Assembly (NCBI RefSeq): GCF_001546115.1
Contig: NZ_KQ955208.1
Location: forward strand, 1,764,321-1,828,320
Length of the DNA stretch: 64,000 nt
Source: Paracoccus aminovorans
GTDB lineage: Bacteria > Pseudomonadota > Alphaproteobacteria > Rhodobacterales > Rhodobacteraceae
Direction of reading: 5' to 3'
The position numbers were made by a program, and so were the translations under genes. The notes beneath the pieces are model-generated. The model saw only the letters and a list, made by a program, of their open reading frames with translations. It was not told the DNA's origin and did not search any database. Position 1 is the stretch's first letter. Every line of letters starts with the position of its first letter. Of this stretch, positions 43,076-51,357 are shown piece after piece.

Positions 43076-43715
43076 AACCACCGTGCGCGACATCGCCGCC
43101 CGGCTGCCCGGCGCCGCCCAGATCTTTCGCGACGCCGACATCAGCTTTTGCTGCGGCGGCGCGCTGAGCCTGGCCGATGCCGCCGCCAAGGCCGGGCTGG
43201 ACCTGGCCGCGCTGACCGCCGCATTGCAGGCGCTGATCGACCGCGCCGGCCGGGACGCGCCGCAGGCCACGCCCGAGCTGATCGCCCATATCCTCGACCG
43301 CTATCACGCCACCCACCGCGAGGAGATGAACTTCCTCGTGCAGCTCGCCAACCGGGTCGAGACGGTGCACGGCGACCATGACGAGGCGCCGCTGGGCCTG
43401 ACCGATATCCTGCTGGCGCTGCGCGACGACCTCGAGACGCATATGTCGAAAGAGGAAAACCTGCTGTTCCCGGCCATGCTGCAAGGCGCCGGCGCCGTGC
43501 TGGCCGAGCCGGTGCGGGTGATGGCCGAAGAGCATGCCGTGACCTCGGACCTGCTGCGCCGCATCGAGCATGTGACCCACGGCCTGACCCTGCCCGAGGG
43601 CGCCTGCGGGTCCTGGACCGCGCTCTATACCGGGCTGCGCAAGCTCTGCGACGATGTCGTCGCGCATATCCACCTGGAGGAGACGGTGCTTTTCCCGCGC
43701 GCCCTTGCCGCCTGA
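43050..43715 (+). CDS. dnrN: iron-sulfur cluster repair di-iron protein (RIC/DnrN/YtfE)
   Basis: A 221-residue haemerythrin-like protein that repairs iron-sulfur clusters damaged by nitric oxide. The N-terminal ScdA domain has FRDADISFCCGGALSLADA with the paired Cys. The di-iron domain supplies His and Glu ligands in RYHATHREEMNFL, THMSKEENLLFPAM, EEHAVTSDLL and AHIHLEETVLFPRAL. Its place at the end of ubiD-ubiX, behind an FNR/NNR box and next to nirK genes, fits control by nitric oxide. It converges with a Crp/Fnr regulator gene. Confidence 0.94.
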   Translation: MTDPLLAPETTVRDIAARLPGAAQIFRDADISFCCGGALSLADAAAKAGLDLAALTAALQALIDRAGRDAPQATPELIAHILDRYHATHREEMNFLVQLANRVETVHGDHDEAPLGLTDILLALRDDLETHMSKEENLLFPAMLQGAGAVLAEPVRVMAEEHAVTSDLLRRIEHVTHGLTLPEGACGSWTALYTGLRKLCDDVVAHIHLEETVLFPRALAA

Positions 43716-43748
43716 CGGATCGGGCAGGCGGCCCCGGTCGCCCGCCGC

Positions 43749-44459
43749 CTAAGGCGCGCGGCCCGGGCCGTCGTCATGCGCCAGCCCGCGCAGCTGGGGA
43801 ACCGAGTCGATGACCGCGCTGGCCTGGTCGATTCGCACCCCGCATTTGCGCAGCCGGGCAAAGCTGCGGCTCAGGCTTTCGGGCTTCATGCCCAACCGGC
43901 CGGCGATCAGCGCCTTGTCATAGGGCAGCATCACCGTGGCGCTTTCGGCATCGGGCGGGCACAGGTCCAGCAGGAATTCCGCCACCCGCTGCGCGCCCGA
44001 GCGGGCCTTGAGCTGCTCGATCTGCTCGACCAGCCTCTGCAGATGCAGGAAGGTCGCCGACAGGACCGAGATCGCCGCCTCGGGATGGGCCTGCAGCAGG
44101 TTCAGGAAGGCCTGCGCCGGCACCGCCACCACCTCGCAATCCGTGGTCGCCTCGGCGGCGACCGGATAGGCGGCGCGGCGCAGGGCGATGGGCTCGCCGA
44201 AGCTCTGGCCGCGGGTCATGACGCCGACCACGGCCTCGGTCCCGTTCGGAGCGATGCGATAGAGTTTCACCCAGCCCTCGGCCATGATGTGGATGGCCTG
44301 GGCAATGTCGCCGTGATGGAACAGCGCCTGCCCGCGCGTCAGCCGCCGGACCCGGGAGGCATCCAGGAGCCGCTCGGCCATGCCCGGCGGCAGGCCGGCG
44401 AACAGCCGCGATTCGCCGGCGATCCGGCGGTGCAGCGGGGTCAGGATCCGGCGCGTCAT
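43749..44459 (-). CDS. Crp/Fnr family transcriptional regulator
   Basis: A 236-residue regulator: cyclic-nucleotide-binding-like sensor fold (residues about 15-140, LFHHGDIAQAIHIMAEGWVKLYR), dimer helix, then helix-turn-helix (LIAGRLGMKPESLSRSFARL). The N-terminal Cys cluster of FNR is absent, so it does not sense oxygen through an iron-sulfur cluster. It could be a NarR-, Dnr- or NnrR-like sensor of nitrite or nitric oxide. It is one of two such genes side by side in the nirK region. Confidence 0.88.
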   Translation of the reverse strand: MTRRILTPLHRRIAGESRLFAGLPPGMAERLLDASRVRRLTRGQALFHHGDIAQAIHIMAEGWVKLYRIAPNGTEAVVGVMTRGQSFGEPIALRRAAYPVAAEATTDCEVVAVPAQAFLNLLQAHPEAAISVLSATFLHLQRLVEQIEQLKARSGAQRVAEFLLDLCPPDAESATVMLPYDKALIAGRLGMKPESLSRSFARLRKCGVRIDQASAVIDSVPQLRGLAHDDGPGRAP

Positions 44460-44567
44460 GGCGGGCCTTTCGGACAGGGGCCGGGGTCGGCCCGCGTTTC
44501 GGATGGGCGCGGACCCGGCCGGGCCGCGCCTTGACGGGGGCTGTCCGCCGGGATCACGGCATGGCGC

Positions 44568-45260
44568 TCAGTCCTCGGGGTCGGCGATCCGGGCCAGCCC
44601 CTCGGCATCGGTGACCATCAGCTTCTGCCGGCCGCCCTCGACCAGGCCGCGGCTTTCCCAGGCCGAGAGCAGCCGCGAGACGGTGTGCAGCGTGGTGCCG
44701 GTCATCTCGGCGATGTCCTGGCGCGAGATCGGAAAGTCGATGCGGGTGCCCGCTTCCTCGACGCAGCCGGCCTTTTCGGCCAGGCGCAGCACGGCATGGG
44801 CGACGCGGCGCTCGACCTCCTGCGTGGACATTTCGCGCAGGCGGGTATGGGCCTCGTCCAGGCGCTGGCCGATGGCCTGCATGGCGTTCATGGCCAGGCG
44901 CGGGTGGCCCTCGACCACCGCGTCCCAATCCGTCATCGGCCAGGAGATGACCAGCGAATCCATGGCGGCCTTGGCGGTGCCCGGATAGTCGTTGCGGGTC
45001 AGCGCCCGGGCAAAGCCGAACAGGTCGCCGGGATGGACCACGCGCACCATGACCTGCTGGCCGTCTGCCGTGACCTGGCTGACCTTCAGCCGCCCGTGCA
45101 GCAGCACGTAGAAGGCCACCGCCTCGGCGCCCTGTTCGAAGACGATCGCGCCTTGCGGAAAGCGCTGCGGCGTTGCCCGCGCCATCAGCCGCGTCAGGGC
45201 CGCCGGCTCCATATGGCGAAACAGCGGCAGGTTGCGCACATGGGAAATGTCGATCACCAC
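44568..45260 (-). CDS. nnrR: Crp/Fnr family regulator, NnrR-like
   Basis: A 230-residue regulator with a sensor domain (FPQGAIVFEQGAEAVAFYVLLHGRLKVSQV) and a C-terminal winged helix (ISRQDIAEMTGTTLHTVSRLL, where E and R should contact a TTGAC-type half site). No FNR cysteine set is present. Placement next to nirV and nirK suggests nitric-oxide sensing NnrR. The start is the GTG at 45260 (GGAGG upstream); a longer frame would run through the 15-base repeat region and lacks conserved residues. It may drive the TTGAC boxes of this region. Confidence 0.8.
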   Translation of the reverse strand: MVIDISHVRNLPLFRHMEPAALTRLMARATPQRFPQGAIVFEQGAEAVAFYVLLHGRLKVSQVTADGQQVMVRVVHPGDLFGFARALTRNDYPGTAKAAMDSLVISWPMTDWDAVVEGHPRLAMNAMQAIGQRLDEAHTRLREMSTQEVERRVAHAVLRLAEKAGCVEEAGTRIDFPISRQDIAEMTGTTLHTVSRLLSAWESRGLVEGGRQKLMVTDAEGLARIADPED

Positions 45261-45324
45261 GGGGTCGCCTCCAGCAAGGGGTCCTCCCCTGAGTGCCGCA
45301 AAAGCGGGTGAAAGCAAAGCATCC

Positions 45325-45369
45325 CCCGTGTCGCAGGCCCTCGTGTCGCAGGCCCCCGTGTCGCATCCC
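45325..45369. repeat. three 15-base tandem repeats between nnrR and nirV
   Basis: Units CCCGTGTCGCAGGCC, CTCGTGTCGCAGGCC and CCCGTGTCGCATCCC lie head to tail at 45325, 45340 and 45355, ahead of the nnrR start (45260, minus strand). No protein is assigned here. Confidence 0.85.
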
Positions 45370-45379
45370 CCATGCCGCG

Positions 45380-46192
45380 TCAGCCCGTTTCGCGCACCAG
45401 GCGCAGGCCCAGGTTGGCAGGCGGCACGCCGACCGAGCAGCCGCCCGATTTCGGGTCGCGCACGAAATCGACGATGGCGGCGCGGTGCAGCCCCTCGGCG
45501 ATATAAATGCCGCAGCTTTCGCTTTCACGCAGGATGGCGCCCTGATCGTCGATCTCGCCCTGGCGCAGGCAGGTCGAGGTCCATTCCCAGACCGCGCCGC
45601 CGATGTCGTGGATGCCCAGCGAATTGACGTTCAGCTGCCCGACCGGGCGGATCTCGCGGTCCAGTTCGCGGCTGCGCGCGGATTCGGCGGCATATTCGGC
45701 CAGCCACAGCACGGCGGGATTCGTCGGGTCGCTCTCGACCCCCAGCGCGTCGTCGCGGAACAGCTCGGCGGCGGCATGGGCCCATTCGACGTCGGTGGGC
45801 AGGCGCCAGGTGGCGCCGGTCCGGTCCGACAGCCAGGCGGCATAGGCCTGGGCGTCATACCAGTTCACGCCCACCACCGGCAGGTCCGGCCGGGCGCCCG
45901 GCTGCACCAGCGGCGCGCAGGCGCCGGCCTCGACGCAGGCGTTCCATTGCCGGTTGCTGACCTGGGTCGCCATCACCTCGACCGGCGCCGGCATCGCGAC
46001 CGTGGCCATCGGCGCATCGACGGGCAGGCCCTTGCGCTGCCAATCGCCGTCCAGCCGGTGCTGGAACGGCGCCGGCTCCAGCCGCACCAGGGCCGGGATG
46101 TCGACCGAGGGCGCCCGGTCGGGCCCGGCCAGGTGCAGGATCCCGGCGACGGCGACGGTGGTGCTGGCGACAAGCAGCTCGGCGAAATGCAT
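45380..46192 (-). CDS. nirV: formylglycine-generating-enzyme-like protein NirV
   Basis: A 270-residue protein of the SUMF1/FGE-sulfatase fold regularly found after nirK. The N-terminus has a hydrophobic segment (LVASTTVAVAGILHLAG) that may direct export or anchoring. FGE-type motifs follow: VSNRQWNACVEAG, VVGVNWYDAQAYAAWLS, WRLPTDVEWAHAA, and the C-terminal GGCSVGVPPANLGLRLV. Its role is unproven; it is not needed for NirK activity in some species. It follows nirK across a 63-base gap with a strong hairpin. Confidence 0.88.
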   Translation of the reverse strand: MHFAELLVASTTVAVAGILHLAGPDRAPSVDIPALVRLEPAPFQHRLDGDWQRKGLPVDAPMATVAMPAPVEVMATQVSNRQWNACVEAGACAPLVQPGARPDLPVVGVNWYDAQAYAAWLSDRTGATWRLPTDVEWAHAAAELFRDDALGVESDPTNPAVLWLAEYAAESARSRELDREIRPVGQLNVNSLGIHDIGGAVWEWTSTCLRQGEIDDQGAILRESESCGIYIAEGLHRAAIVDFVRDPKSGGCSVGVPPANLGLRLVRETG

Positions 46193-46214
46193 GGTGGTAT
46201 CCCCTGGAAAAGGC

Positions 46215-46245
46215 GCCCGCCGCGCACGTCCCCCGCGCGGCGGGC
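46215..46245 (-). terminator. strong hairpin between nirK and nirV
   Basis: A perfect 11-base stem, GCCCGCCGCGC (46215-46225) and GCGCGGCGGGC (46235-46245), with a nine-base loop. No T run follows, so it is more likely an attenuator or an mRNA-stabilising element that keeps nirK expression above nirV. Confidence 0.7.
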
Positions 46246-46255
46246 CGGACCGGGC

Positions 46256-47392
46256 TTAGACGCCCGACCCGATCGGGCTGGGAGCGACCACCTGCTTCAT
46301 CAGGTCGTCGTTCCAGTTCCCCTCGACCACCACATGCGCGGCGGCGCCCAGTTCGAAGGCTTCGATCAGGTTGTGGTTCACATAGGCGTAGACGCCCGGC
46401 TGCTCGAAGGTATAGACCATCAGGCCCGCCGTGCCGCCCGGGATGAACCAGGTCTCAAGCCCGCGCTCGGGCGGGTTGTTGAACTTGCCGGTGGCCCAAA
46501 CATAGTTGCCGTGGCCGCCGATCAGGTGCGGCCGGGTGTCGCGGTTCGCCTGGGAGTGGACGAAGGCCACGGTCTCGCCGACCTTCGCCTTCATCGCATT
46601 GTCGCCGGTCAGCGCGCCGACGGCGCCGTTGAAGACCACATGCGTCGGCGTCAGGCTGCGCATGACGGCTACGACGTCCTCGTAGCTTTCGCCGGGGGTG
46701 TCGTAGCTCTTCCAGTTGCCGGCCTCGTCGCGCGGCACATAGAAGTCCTGCTCGCCGACGTAATAGACCTTGTCATAGGTCACCGCCTCGCCGTCGGGAC
46801 CCTTCAGCCCCTCGCGCGGCAGCACCATGATCGCGCCGTTCATGCCCGAGACGACGTGGAAGGCCACCATGCCCGGAGGCGCGCAGTGATAGACGAAGAC
46901 GCCCGGCTTCGTGGCCTTGAAGCGCAGCACGCATTTCTCGCCCGGGTTCACCTGGGTCAGGCCGCCACCGCCAAGCGCGCCGGTCGCGCTGTGGAAGTCG
47001 ATGTTGTGCATCAGCTCGTTGGTTTCGGGGTTGATCAGCGTCAGTTCGACGTAATCGCCCTCGTGCACCACCATCAGCGGGCCCGGCACCGTGCCGTTGA
47101 AGGTCGAGGCCCAATAGGTCGCGCCGCTGTCGTCGAGCGTGATCTTCTTCTCGCCGATGGTCATCTCGAACTCGACCACCTTGGGGCCGCCGGTCGCGAC
47201 CTGTTCGTGCTCGTGCACGAAGGGCGGATCGACCAGCTTCACCTTCTGGCGCGGCAGGCTGGCGATGTCGGTCGCGGCGGCGGGGGTCAGCACCTCCTTG
47301 GTCTCGGCCACCGCCTGGCGGACCTGGGTCATGGCTCCGGCGATGGCCGCGCCGGCCAGGATGGTGCGTCGGCTGATGGAGAGGGAGGTCAT
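46256..47392 (-). CDS. nirK: copper-containing nitrite reductase
   Basis: A 378-residue periplasmic enzyme reducing nitrite to nitric oxide in denitrification. The twin-arginine signal ([17 protein letters not shown]) suggests export folded with copper. Two cupredoxin domains follow: the type 1 copper ligands are around [20 protein letters not shown], and the type 2 site His residues in [13 protein letters not shown]-adjacent and later HLIGGH motifs; the C-terminal domain ends [24 protein letters not shown]-like box (TTGAG-CCGC-ATCAA) lies 87 bases before the start. Presence of nirK rather than nirS separates this organism from P. denitrificans. Confidence 0.96.
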   Translation of the reverse strand: MTSLSISRRTILAGAAIAGAMTQVRQAVAETKEVLTPAAATDIASLPRQKVKLVDPPFVHEHEQVATGGPKVVEFEMTIGEKKITLDDSGATYWASTFNGTVPGPLMVVHEGDYVELTLINPETNELMHNIDFHSATGALGGGGLTQVNPGEKCVLRFKATKPGVFVYHCAPPGMVAFHVVSGMNGAIMVLPREGLKGPDGEAVTYDKVYYVGEQDFYVPRDEAGNWKSYDTPGESYEDVVAVMRSLTPTHVVFNGAVGALTGDNAMKAKVGETVAFVHSQANRDTRPHLIGGHGNYVWATGKFNNPPERGLETWFIPGGTAGLMVYTFEQPGVYAYVNHNLIEAFELGAAAHVVVEGNWNDDLMKQVVAPSPIGSGV

Positions 47393-47479
47393 GACAGGTT
47401 CCTTTCGCTCGTGGCTTGGTGTCGGGACGGTTCTTTGGTCCGCCGAGGAAATAGTAACCGAGCCGTGAGCCCGCCGTCG

Positions 47480-47493
47480 TTGAGCCGCATCAA
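47480..47493. promoter_or_regulatory. FNR/NNR-like box upstream of nirK
   Basis: TTGAGCCGCATCAA matches TTGAT-N4-ATCAA at nine of ten informative positions and lies 87 bases upstream of the nirK ATG. The gap 47393-47679 otherwise holds no gene. Confidence 0.75.
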
Positions 47494-47679
47494 GCAGGAT
47501 CGGGGAAAACCGCCCCTTGCTTGCGGCAGCGCAAAGAGCGGAACGATTTCCGCGCCGGCGCCGGGAAGAAAGGCCGATCCGGCCGCGGAGGCCCGCCCTG
47601 GTCGAATCAAGACGGCCGCAGCGCGGCTGCGGCCGGGATGCCGGCGGTGGTCTGCTGGGGACGGTCGAAAGGGGCCGGA

Positions 47680-47964
47680 TCAGGGCGCCGGCGGCTCCAT
47701 GCGGTCGGGGGACCAGGGCGGCTCCCAGGTCAGCGTGACCTCGACTGCCGCAATGCCGGGCACCGACAGCAGCGCCGCCTGCACGCCCATGCGCAGCATT
47801 TCGGTCAGCGGGCAGCCGCGCGTGGTGGTGGTCATGGTGACATGCACGGTGCCCGCCTCGTGCCGCAGGTCATAGATCATGCCCATGGCGATCAGGTCGC
47901 GCCCGGTTTCCGGGTCGAGCACGCCGCGCAAGGCCTGGCGCAACTCGGGCAACCGGTCAGTCAT
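47680..47964 (-). CDS. DUF59/MIP18 family metal-sulfur cluster assembly protein
   Basis: A 94-residue protein with the MIP18 core ([44 protein letters not shown]) and its conserved Cys. Such SufT/PaaD-like proteins help install iron-sulfur clusters. Together with the overlapping DUF2249 gene it probably supports maturation or repair of enzymes under nitric oxide. The start at 47964 overlaps the DUF2249 gene by eight bases. Confidence 0.88.
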   Translation of the reverse strand: MTDRLPELRQALRGVLDPETGRDLIAMGMIYDLRHEAGTVHVTMTTTTRGCPLTEMLRMGVQAALLSVPGIAAVEVTLTWEPPWSPDRMEPPAP

Positions 47965-48478
47965 CCTGCGCCCCCGCCCGCACCAGAAGCCGGTAGGCCT
48001 GGCCGGAACTGGCGAAATTCCCCGCCCATTCATGGCCGCGATGCGCCAGTTCGGGGAACAGGAACATCGGCTCGCGGTCCAGAAGCGCGAACAGCACCTC
48101 GCCCGGGGCCAGCCGGGTGATTTCCTCCAGGATGCGCACCATCGGCTCGGGCGGCATCAGCCCGGTCAGGTCCAGCTCGCAGACCGCATCGGGCCAGAAG
48201 CCGGCGGTCGGGGTCGATCCGGGCGCCATGCCCGCCGCATCGGGAGCGTCGGCGACAGGGGTGAACAGCACCTCCCAGACGCCGTCCGCGCGCTGGCGGT
48301 CGCTGAAGCCGAAGCCGCGATTGGCCATGACGGTGAACAGCGGCATCGGCCGGAACGGGGCCAGCAGGCGCAGCGCCTGGCCGGGAGACAGCGCGTCGAC
48401 GGCGGCCATGATGGCGCCGAACGGGTCGTCGCCGCTTTGCATGATCGGGCGGACGTCGAACTCAAGGGGCTGTGTCAT
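47957..48478 (-). CDS. DUF2249 domain protein
   Basis: A 173-residue cytoplasmic protein with two DUF2249-like units: residues about 1-75 (FDVRPIMQSGDDPFGAIM, PGQALRLLAPFRPMPLFTVM) and about 95-170 (CELDLTGLMPPEPMVRILEEI, GEVLFALLDREPMFLFPEL). These TusA-like folds are frequent in denitrification and nitric-oxide detoxification clusters, with no proven activity. The ATG at 48478 has GGAG upstream. It is probably co-transcribed with the membrane protein at 48496-49818 and the DUF59 gene. Confidence 0.85.
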   Translation of the reverse strand: MTQPLEFDVRPIMQSGDDPFGAIMAAVDALSPGQALRLLAPFRPMPLFTVMANRGFGFSDRQRADGVWEVLFTPVADAPDAAGMAPGSTPTAGFWPDAVCELDLTGLMPPEPMVRILEEITRLAPGEVLFALLDREPMFLFPELAHRGHEWAGNFASSGQAYRLLVRAGAQDD

Positions 48479-48495
48479 GGTCTGGACTCCGCGCG

Positions 48496-49818
48496 TTATC
48501 GAGGCTGAAGCAGGGGAAGGATCAGGGGCGGCAGGGGCGCCGGGCGTTCCTCGGCCGCCAGATGCGACAGGTGGCGGACCGCGATCAGCTCGCGCACGAT
48601 CCCCAGCGCGGCAAGGCTCAGCAGCGCGGCCGCAAGCCGAAAGCCGGCCGGGCTGGCAGCCAGCAGCGCCAGGCAGCCGGCCAGCGTGCCGGCGGACCAC
48701 AGCGCCAGGCAGAGCGTCGCCGCCTTGGCGTCGATCAGCTTTTGCACCATCGGCACCGGCTGGCGCCCGATCCGCGGGGCAAAGACCTGGATCCAGGTCA
48801 GGAAGCCGACGATCTTGACCAGCTGCGCCAGGGTCAGCGTGGAGAGCCAGCCGACCAGCGCGGCAAAGACCGCCGCCTCGGCCCAGGGCCCGCCCAGGAG
48901 CCATCCCGGCACGGAGAGCGCCATGGCAAAGCCCAGGAAGGCCAGCGCCGCCCGGCTCCACAGCATGTTGACCTCGGGTGCGACGCGGCGTCGGCTGCGC
49001 CAGATCCGGGCGATCTCGGCGAGGTAGAGCAGGATCAGGACGGGGATCAGCCCAAGGGCGACGGTCGTGGCCCCTTCGGCCGGGCGGCCGGCCAGCACCA
49101 TCAGGAACGCGGCCAGCAGCACCGCGACAAGCAGGGCGGCGGCGAGGAACACCGCGCCGCGCAGCCGCCCGCCCTGATCGGGGGCGATCAGGAACATGGC
49201 GAAGAGCTTGTAGCTGACCCCGAAGGCCGCCAGGCTCAGCCAGCCGCCGATGCCCAGGAGCATGTGCAGCGGCAGGGCTTGGGACAGGTCCACGGCGGGG
49301 TCGCGGCCCGAAAGCGTCAGGACCATCATGGCGCCGCTGAGCCACAGCCCGGCCAGGGCGAGCAGCGCCAGCAGCACCATCCTGACCTCGGCCAGGCGCA
49401 GGCTGTCGCGGCTGGACAGCGTGGCGCCGACCATCGCCGCGACCATCGCGAACCCCAGTCCGATCGCTGCCGGTGCGGCCAGAAACAGCGGCTGCAGCGC
49501 TTCGCGGCCCTCCAGCACCAGGAAACCCAGCGCCAGCGCCACGGTACCCGCCGACGAGACCAGCAGCGCCGGCAGCGCCAGCATGGGCAGGGCCAGCGGC
49601 CGCGCCGCCAGCACCGGCACGAACTGGACCAGCGCGCCCATCATGACTTGGCAAAGCCAGCCAAGCGCAAAGACATGCACCAGGGCCAGGCCGTTGCCGC
49701 CGGTCCATGCGCCCGGCCCCGCCACCCCCAGCAGGCCAAGCCCGCAGGCCGCCAGCAGGGCCAGCAGGGCCGAGCCGAACCAGGCCAATGTCCAGCGCGA
49801 GAGATGTTTCCCCGGCAT
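48496..49818 (-). CDS. polytopic membrane protein of the nirK cluster (NnrS-like or haem-copper-oxidase-I-like)
   Basis: A 440-residue protein with about 12 hydrophobic segments. Two membrane-embedded His residues stand in motifs that recall haem-binding subunit I proteins: LVHVFALGWLCQVMMGALVQFVPVL and LHMLLGIGGWLSLAAFGVSYKLFAMF. NnrS, a haem- and copper-containing membrane protein induced with nitrite reductase, is the nearest functional label, but I do not see clear NnrS signature sequence, so the call stays general. It has a strong GGAGGGG site, and an imperfect FNR/NNR box lies 54 bases upstream. Confidence 0.6.
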   Translation of the reverse strand: MPGKHLSRWTLAWFGSALLALLAACGLGLLGVAGPGAWTGGNGLALVHVFALGWLCQVMMGALVQFVPVLAARPLALPMLALPALLVSSAGTVALALGFLVLEGREALQPLFLAAPAAIGLGFAMVAAMVGATLSSRDSLRLAEVRMVLLALLALAGLWLSGAMMVLTLSGRDPAVDLSQALPLHMLLGIGGWLSLAAFGVSYKLFAMFLIAPDQGGRLRGAVFLAAALLVAVLLAAFLMVLAGRPAEGATTVALGLIPVLILLYLAEIARIWRSRRRVAPEVNMLWSRAALAFLGFAMALSVPGWLLGGPWAEAAVFAALVGWLSTLTLAQLVKIVGFLTWIQVFAPRIGRQPVPMVQKLIDAKAATLCLALWSAGTLAGCLALLAASPAGFRLAAALLSLAALGIVRELIAVRHLSHLAAEERPAPLPPLILPLLQPR

Positions 49819-49871
49819 CGCCGCCCCTCCGAATTGATCCGGTCACGATACAGGATCCGGGGCGGGCTTCC

Positions 49872-49885
49872 TTGCTTTTGGTCAA
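49872..49885. promoter_or_regulatory. imperfect FNR/NNR-type box upstream of the membrane protein gene
   Basis: TTGCTTTTGGTCAA keeps TTG and GTCAA of the TTGAC-N4-GTCAA pattern and lies 54 bases ahead of the ATG at 49818. Confidence 0.6.
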
Positions 49886-49966
49886 ACAGGCCGCGGTTGT
49901 GATCGGCTGCCGTGGCTGCGCCGGATGCGGGCGCGCGGTCCGGTTCAGAGGTTCGCCGCCCGTCTG

Positions 49967-51142
49967 TCACCCGCCGAGCGTTCCGACCGGCACATCCTTG
50001 GCCGTGCGGTCGATGACGCAGTCGCGGCCGGGCGAGACCGCCCCTTCGGTGATGCCGAGCGCGGCGAGATCGGCGGGCACGCCCTGGCCGGTCGCGAGCG
50101 CGGCCGCGAGCCGGGCCGCGGCGGCGCAGGCCATGACCCCGTTGCCGCCCTGGCCGGCCAGCCAGGTGAAGCGCGCGTCCTGCGGATCGGCGCCGATCAC
50201 CGGCTCGTGGTCGGGCGCAAAGGTGCGCAGCCCGCCCCATTTATGCGAGATGCGCGGCACCTTCATGGTGGTGAAGGTCTCGATCCGGTCGATGGCGAGC
50301 GCGACCTCCAGCTCGTCGGCCTAGGCGTCGCAGGGCACGGTTTGCGCCATGTCCACGGGCGAGACCATGACCCGGCCGGCCTCGGGCTTGAAATAGAAGG
50401 TCTCGGCCAGGTCGAAGGTCATCGGCCAGCGGTGCAGGTTGCTGCCGGCCGCCGCGTCGAAGGTGACGGCGGTGCGGCGGAAGGGCAGGACGTTGCGATG
50501 ACCGAGGCCGGCCATGCCTGCCACCTGCTGGGCCCAGCCGCCGGCCGCGTTGACGATGGTGCCGCCCTGGAACGCGCCCGCGGTCGTGTCGACCTGCCAG
50601 CCGCCCGCGTCGCGGCGGATCGCGGTGACGCGGGCGCCGGTCGCGATCACGCCGCCCGCCGCGCGGATACCGCGCCGATAGCCCATCATCAGCTCGTTGG
50701 TGTCGATGTCCTTGCAGTCGGGCTCATGCATGGCGGCGGCGAATGTCTCGGGCCGCAGCACCTCGCACCAGCGCAGCGCATCGGCGGCCGGGACCAGCTC
50801 GACGCGCGCGCCGCGCGCCACCAGAGCGTCATATTGCGCCTGAAGCAGCCCGGTCTCATGCGCCTGGGCCAGGAACAGCGCGCCCCGGTCGGTCAGCAGC
50901 GGCGCGGTGGCAAAGCCCTCGGGCGGGTTTTCCAGGAAGCCGCGGCTGGCGCTGACCAGCCGGCTCCAGATCGGGGTGCCGTAGTTTTCGGTCATGACGG
51001 CGGCAGAGCGGCCGGTCGCGTGATAGCCAAGCGCGCTTTCCTGCTCCAGCACGATCACGCTGCCATGCGGCAACAGCTCATAGGCCACCGAGACGCCGGC
51101 GATGCCGCCGCCGATGACAATGAAATCCGCGATCCCGGGCAT
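49967..51142 (-). pseudogene. FAD-dependent oxidoreductase (D-amino acid/glycine oxidase-like), amber-interrupted
   Basis: A DAO-type flavoenzyme of about 391 codons. The FAD motif FIVIGGGIAGVSVAYEL opens the protein and FKPEAGRVMVSPVD lies near residue 260. An in-frame TAG at 50321-50323 follows PCDA, and the same frame then continues as a normal C-terminus (ADELEVALAIDRIETFT, WGGLRTFAPDHEPVIGADP, TWLAGQGGNGVMACAAAARL) to 49967. Only one codon is wrong; CAG to TAG would explain it. It is therefore a very recent pseudogene, a sequencing error or, less likely, a read-through gene. It is not clearly part of the adjacent operons. Confidence 0.85.
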
Positions 51143-51294
51143 GCCCTTCTCCTGTATCCTGCGTTGTCTGGCTGTCTTCTACAGGGATGCCGCGGCGTTT
51201 TTAACACAGCGCGCGCCGTTTTCGGCTGATGCCGTCGCGCCTGCGCCCCAGGGCTGCCGATCATGGGGCACCGGATGCAAACGCAGGGTTTCAG

Positions 51295-51308
51295 TTGATA
51301 TTTATCAG
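51295..51308. promoter_or_regulatory. FNR-type box upstream of the DUF2853 gene
   Basis: TTGAT-ATTT-ATCAG differs from the TTGAT-N4-ATCAA consensus at one base and lies 50 bases before the ATG at 51358, a usual distance for an activator site. Confidence 0.65.
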
Positions 51309-51357
51309 TCTCGCGCTAGGCTTTCGGGCACAGGGACAAATCCGGAAGGGACAGAGC

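Noticed and set aside
43726..43750. A possible bidirectional terminator between dnrN and the Crp/Fnr gene (AGGCGGC and GCCGCCT)
   Set aside because: The seven-base stem has an 11-base loop and overlaps the stop codon with no T run; it is too weak to list as a terminator.
45293..47875. An 860-codon plus-strand frame across nirV and nirK
   Set aside because: It is antisense to nirK and nirV, whose copper-ligand and FGE motifs are unmistakable on the minus strand.
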